Translations under genes and position numbers: made by a program | Notes under the pieces: model-generated | Seen by the model: the letters and a program-made list of their open reading frames with translations, nothing else | What the model was told of the DNA's origin: nothing | Database searches by the model: none | Assembly: GCA_964035575.1 (NCBI GenBank) | Contig: OZ037839.1 | Location: forward strand, 558,001-622,000 | Direction: 5' to 3' | DNA length: 64,000 bases | From: Rhynchopus sp. YZ270_cl-10 | Taxonomy: Eukaryota > Euglenozoa > Diplonemea > Diplonemida > Diplonemidae | Shown: one piece after another, positions 61,603 to 64,000 of the stretch | Numbering within the stretch: position 1 is the stretch's first letter | How the letters are laid out: each line of letters starts with the position of its first letter

Positions 61603-63096
61603 AGGTGATTTTAATTTGCGTGTTACATAAAGTTCTAGTGGGGGCTCTGTTGGAAAAGGGTAACTTATTTGTTGTGCAATCCATTAATGCTGTTTTTCCT
61701 GTACAAAAATCAGGGTATTAGGGTGGTTAAAAAAACTGGTTTTGAAAACCAGTTTTTCCAAAAACTGGTTTTCAAAAAAAAAAAAAAAACAGAGAAATCT
61801 GGAGGGGAAAAAAAAACCGACACTTTTCACCAGGCCTTTCTGTAAATGTCGTCCCCAGATTAGGGCGGACTCGATTTTTTTCCCCGCATTTTCCCCCCGC
61901 CTGGTAGAACCGTGGTTGAACCACGGGAGTGCCATTTGGGAAATGGCTGTTCCTTGATTTTTTTTTGCCTGCGGCGCCATTTTTCATTTTTTGCTCCGCA
62001 AAAAAGGGTTCGTTTGAGTGGCTCTGTGGTGTAAAAAGCTAGATTTTTACACCGTACCCTCAAAATTTTTCGCCTGCGGCGCCATTTTATATTATTTTTT
62101 TGCCCCGCAAAAAAGAAAATACAGTCCCTCTGTTCCCAATGTCTACCCTGGGTCAGCAGCGCCGAAAAATATTTTGAATCTGGATTCCTGGATAAGACAC
62201 TGACCCCACCCCCAAAAAACCCGAAAAAGGTGACTGTGTCCGTCAACGGTGGAGGTTTTCGCCAGAAACACTAGTTTTTGCCGCCCAGGAGAGAAAACCA
62301 GAAAAACCAGTTTTTTCCGGGATTTTGGATTTTCACCCTAATACCCTGACAAAAATACAGTGAAAAAAAAAAAAAAAAAAAAATCACGCCACTGGCAGGG
62401 GTGCTCATAAAACAGGGGTTTGGCGGGGTCATAAGTCATATCTCGAATTCGAGATATGACGGTTTTCAGATATGAGATATGATCCAAAAAAAAAAAAAAA
62501 CCCTGGTGGAAAAAAATTTTTGGTGGTGAAAAAAAGGGGTATGGGGTGCATTTTTGGGCGTTTTTGTCGATCGCATCGTCCGATTCGGTGCGATTGCAGA
62601 AAGTGATGGGGTCATTTTGGAAAAATGGACAAAAATTTATTGACTTAATTTTTTTCAAAATATGAACCCATACTCGTAAACAAGGGTCATTTTCAGGTTT
62701 GAAAACCCAACTTCAGATGAAATTGTGGTGTTTTGAGTGGGAACACAGTAGCGCCGCAGGCGCACGGTACCCAACTTTTGTCTTTTTCTTTTTCCCTTTT
62801 CTCTGCTTTCTTTTGATTGTGCGAGCCGATTGCTCTCCACGGTGGGGTCATATGTGTGTGCAAAAACACTCTGAAGTACCCTTCCTGTGAAATATGAGAT
62901 TCTCTGGTTTTAGTAAGGAAAAACGTACCGAGCAAAATCGTCAAAAATCTACGGTAGTCGGGGTGCGGGATTCGTGACCCAAAACATCGGTTTTTGGCAT
63001 TTCTGAATCTTTTCCAGAAAGCGGTGGGGTCATTTCGAAAAAATGGACAAAATTTTAGTGACTTAAATTTTCACAAAATATGAACCCATACTCTTA
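61603..63096. repeat. Repeat mosaic, no gene
   Basis: Holds the second copy of the 59-kb block (62660-62965) and GCCTGCGGCGCCAT modules at 61958, 62064 and 62752. A stretch at 61621-61665 (AGTTCTAGTGGGGGCTC, GTTGGAAAAGGGTAA) is inverted at 63747-63787. Confidence 0.6.
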
Positions 63097-63538
63097 CTGG
63101 GGGGGGTCGAATAAAGCACGTACGTGTTTTATTAGGCGTCCCTACACTTCAGATCCTGAGGTTTAAAAAAAAAAAAAAGTTCGAAAAGGCGAATAAAGCA
63201 CGTACGTGCTTTATTCGCCTTTTTGAACTTTTTGGAAAGTTTTTCCAGTCGCAATTTTTTTTTCGATTTTTTTTCGCCCAAGAGGTGATTTTGCTGCATT
63301 TCCGAGCCAATCCCGGCTTGTGGTGGGGCATATTCGGAAAAATGGACAAAATTTCAGCGACTTAAATTTTCACAAAATACGAACTACCTTGTCACAACAC
63401 AGGAAAAGTTCAAAAAGTCGAATAAAGCACGTACGTGCTTTATTCGACGCAAAAAAAAGCAAAAACCCCATTTTTCAAATGCGTGCTTTATTCGACGTAC
63501 GTGCTTTATTCGAATTACCTCGTTTATTCGGCCCCCAG
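63097..63538. mobile_element. 442-bp element with TA target duplication and ACGTACGT palindromes
   Basis: The ends CTGGGGGGGGTCGAATAAAG and CGTTTATTCGGCCCCCAG are inverted and flanked by TA (63095-63096, 63539-63540). The host repeat's unoccupied form (CCCATACTCGTAAACAAGGG) is present at 62665. The interior holds four copies of the palindromic word GAATAAAGCACGTACGTGCT, the largest being a 50-bp palindrome at 63179-63228. A TA duplication is typical of the Tc1/mariner type, among others. No transposase. Confidence 0.8.
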
Positions 63539-63540
63539 TA

Positions 63541-63550
63541 AACAAGGGTG

Positions 63551-63581
<31 letters not shown>

Positions 63582-64000
63582 GGATCATATGTCATATCTC
63601 GTATGAGCACCCCTGCGCCACTGGCGTGAAAAAAAAAAAAAAAAAAAATCACGCTCCTACGTATTTTCCCACAGAAAATAAAAACACAAGTGAAAAAAAG
63701 TGAAAATACAGTAGTTTTATTTCCACAGAGACAAATTATCGACAATTAAAATTACCCTTTTCCAACGGAGCCCCACTAGAACTTTATTTAACAAGTGAAT
63801 TAAAAAACAAAAATAAAAAAATAAAATCAAAAACACAGTCAAAAGATGACTGTCTTCCAGTACTCTGGTCACTATTGTAAAGAAACATTGTTGAATAAGC
63901 AGTTTTTTTTTGTATGAGACACACACAATTTTGCTGCTTAAACCCTGTTTACCGCCAACTGTGGTGGGTTGTATTCGACCCACCAACAGCTGTGAGTGAA
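63541..64000. other. Spacer at window end, no gene recognised
   Basis: Poly-A tracts and a 63706-63790 block sharing ACAGTAGTTTTATTT and CCCTTTTCCAACGGAGCC with the 61.4-61.7 kb region in inverse order. Confidence 0.45.

Overview
This is nuclear DNA from a eukaryotic protist that I cannot place further. The evidence is spliceosomal introns (GTATG-type donors, AG acceptors), a 20S proteasome alpha4 subunit, a presenilin, a Piwi-clade Argonaute, an SNF1-like kinase, fragments of eukaryotic large-subunit rRNA, and use of all three standard stop codons. Coding stretches are near 50% GC. They are embedded in AT-rich spacers full of homopolymers, hairpins and short inverted-repeat elements. No virus-derived element was recognised.

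Layout. 1-1.8 kb: degenerate ~190-bp tandem array. 1.8-2.9 kb: frameshifted ubiquitin-like/WD-repeat gene. 3.5-12.1 kb: four near-identical ubiquitin-like/LRR genes in a recent tandem and segmental duplication, carrying two kinds of small inverted-repeat elements. 12.1-13.4 kb: four-CBS protein resembling AMPK gamma/SNF4. 13.8-14.9 kb: intact ubiquitin-like/WD gene. 16.5-18.1 kb: longer ubiquitin-like/LRR gene, with an LSU rRNA fragment just upstream. 21.6-22.8 kb: F-box-like protein. 23-30 kb: gene-free, with several terminal-inverted-repeat elements. 30.0-30.9 kb: SNF1/CIPK-like kinase. 33.1-34.9 kb: proteasome alpha4 in five exons. 35.8-39.3 kb: ankyrin-repeat protein. 40.1-47.1 kb: a three-exon gene of about 2,290 codons that fuses ankyrin repeats, seven 76-residue helical repeats and a complete Piwi-type Argonaute. 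49.5-51.0 kb: PDZ-presenilin fusion. 51-64 kb: gene desert made of mobile-element debris, minisatellites and palindromes.

All supported genes lie on the minus strand. A dispersed repeat occurs about 15 times, always in one orientation and often just upstream of a gene. The most unusual proteins are the ankyrin-Piwi fusion, whose catalytic tetrad appears lost; the PDZ-presenilin, which has a very short loop between its catalytic aspartates; and a family in which one ubiquitin-like N-terminus is combined with either LRR or WD repeats. Several elements can be bounded to the base by target-site duplications, including a Mutator-like element with a 9-bp duplication. Two more are placed by comparison with an empty site elsewhere in the window.
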